This document shows positions 5,883 to 6,770 of a DNA stretch of 6,770 nt, in pieces. Numbering within the stretch: position 1 is the first letter of the stretch; every line of letters starts with the position of its first letter. The stretch spans positions 1 through 6,770 of the forward strand of contig DIQU01000107.1 of the NCBI GenBank assembly GCA_002426555.1. Direction: 5' to 3'. The DNA comes from Firmicutes bacterium UBA5454 (GTDB lineage: Bacteria > Bacillota > Clostridia > Caldicoprobacterales > DTU083). The position numbers and the translations under genes are program-made. The notes under the pieces are model-generated. The model had not been told where the DNA came from. It searched no databases and saw nothing but the letters and a program-made list of their open reading frames with translations.

Positions 5883-6719
5883 CTATTCCGCTGTGAAACC
5901 TTCGCCCATTACTTCCCTTACATCAGCCACCAATACGAAGGCAGAGGGGTCGAATGAATTCGTAATTTCCTTCACTTGTGTAATTTGTCTGTGGCGAACC
6001 ACACAGAGAATAACATCCTTTTCAGTTCCGGTATAAGCGCCTTTTCCATTTAGCAAGGTGACCCCGCGATCCATCTCATCTATGATTCGCTTGGAAATTT
6101 CTTGAGAATGATCTGATATGATTAAGACTGCCTTGGCTGTATTCAGACCCTCTTGCACCAAGTCAATAACCCTGGCACTCAAGGCTAGTGAAACCACTGC
6201 ATAGAGGGCCTGACTGAGTCCTAAAAAGACTGCAGCTGCAGCAACCACCAAGAAGTCCACCGCGAAGAGAACCCAGGCTATGGTAATCGATGGGAAATGT
6301 TTATGGATGAGGGTTGTCATTAAGTCGGTTCCACCTGTGGTAGCTTTCATCCGGAAAATCATTCCCAAACCGAGACCCATTAGAAAACCGCCATAAATGG
6401 AAGCCAACAGGCTGTCATTGGTTAGGGCGGGTACGGGGATATTATCGATAAGAAAGGATAACAAAACGGTAGCAAGGAGTGTGCGTATGCCAAAATGGCC
6501 GCCCAGTTGGCGAACTCCAATCAAGAACAGGGGAACATTCAATATCAAGGTAGTAACACCAACGGGAAACCCGAAAAGAACATGTAAAACCGTAGCTACA
6601 CCGCTCAAACCTCCAGGTGCGATCTCATTGGGGATGAAAAAAAGATTAAAAGCCAGGGCAATGAACAGGCATCCCAATATGATTATTAGATATTCATTGA
6701 TGATCTTTCTGTTGGTCAT
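5883..6719 (-). CDS. YitT family membrane protein with C-terminal DUF2179 domain
   Basis: The 278-residue protein has a membrane N-terminal part and a soluble C-terminal domain. Hydrophobic segments lie near 8-30, 38-68, 79-92, 105-123, 145-166 and 168-184. Family hallmarks are FFIPNEIAPGGLSGVATVL (28-46) and the second related motif FRMKATTGGTDLMTTLI (122-138). The DUF2179 domain spans about 192-275, with KAVLIISDHSQEISKRI, the GVTLLNGKGAYTG segment, and a C-terminal FVLVADVREVMGEGF. Function in this family is poorly defined; transport is often suggested. Length is typical. AGGAGAGGAG (complement of 6729-6738) lies 9 nt before ATG. The heptamer array begins only 28 nt before the ATG, so the promoter must be in or beyond that array. 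The regulator gene follows after 31 nt, so co-transcription is likely. Confidence 0.95.
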   Translation of the reverse strand: MTNRKIINEYLIIILGCLFIALAFNLFFIPNEIAPGGLSGVATVLHVLFGFPVGVTTLILNVPLFLIGVRQLGGHFGIRTLLATVLLSFLIDNIPVPALTNDSLLASIYGGFLMGLGLGMIFRMKATTGGTDLMTTLIHKHFPSITIAWVLFAVDFLVVAAAAVFLGLSQALYAVVSLALSARVIDLVQEGLNTAKAVLIISDHSQEISKRIIDEMDRGVTLLNGKGAYTGTEKDVILCVVRHRQITQVKEITNSFDPSAFVLVADVREVMGEGFTAE

Positions 6720-6747
6720 TAGTGTAAACTCCTCTCCTGTAGTTTAA

Positions 6748-6770
6748 GTTACGGGATACGGGTTACGGGT
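6748..6770. repeat. Heptanucleotide tandem array, start of second copy (runs off window)
   Basis: GTTACGG, GATACGG and GTTACGG are followed by GT at the window edge. The units match those at 1-98 and have the same orientation on the plus strand. GGG tracts at 6753, 6760 and 6767 keep the 7-nt phase. The array begins 28 nt upstream of the YitT start codon and 9 nt past its ribosome binding site. Total length is unknown because it continues outside the window. Confidence 0.9.

Noticed and set aside
6397..6747. Plus-strand open frame of 116 codons opposite yitT
   Set aside because: Antisense to conserved YitT membrane segments; it is basic, low in complexity, and has no recognisable domain.

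Overview
The window looks like chromosomal DNA of a low-to-moderate-GC, Gram-positive Firmicute, probably from the Clostridia or a Paenibacillus-like relative. The evidence is strong AGGAGG-type ribosome binding sites, AT-rich intergenic DNA, and three family types typical of that phylum: a YitT/DUF2179 membrane protein, a YesN-type response regulator, and a LplA/LplB/LplC-type ABC sugar importer. I cannot name the species. All five real genes lie on the minus strand, so transcription runs from high to low coordinates.

Layout in transcription order: a heptanucleotide tandem array (6748 to the window edge); a YitT-family membrane protein (6719-5883); after 31 nt, a REC plus AraC/HTH response regulator (5851-4301); a 205-nt AT-rich spacer with a plausible promoter and several short repeats; ABC permease 1 (4095-3166, with a non-canonical start); after 53 nt, ABC permease 2 (3112-2192); a 114-nt spacer with a 17-bp direct repeat and a 16-bp palindrome; a lipoprotein solute-binding protein (2077-365); then about 360 bp of gene-free, repeat-rich DNA reaching a second heptamer array at positions 1-98.

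Together the last three genes encode the binding protein and two-permease core of a CUT1-type importer, probably for an oligosaccharide or complex sugar. No ATPase gene is present; systems of this family usually share an MsmX-type ATPase encoded elsewhere. The response regulator is the likely local activator of the importer, but the YesM-type sensor kinase that normally accompanies it is absent from the window. Its upstream neighbour is instead the YitT protein.

The most unusual content is non-coding or at a gene start. (1) Permease 1 has no ATG, GTG, TTG or CTG codon that would keep its first membrane segment; the reading frame points to an ATT start, or to a +1 shift at an A7 run. (2) Heptamer (GTTACGG-like) arrays in the same orientation bracket the whole 6.6-kb block, and their GGG tracts at exact 7-nt spacing fit a G-quadruplex motif. 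(3) A degenerate 14-bp tandem array abuts the stop codon of the binding-protein gene. I see no clear new defence or enzymatic system.
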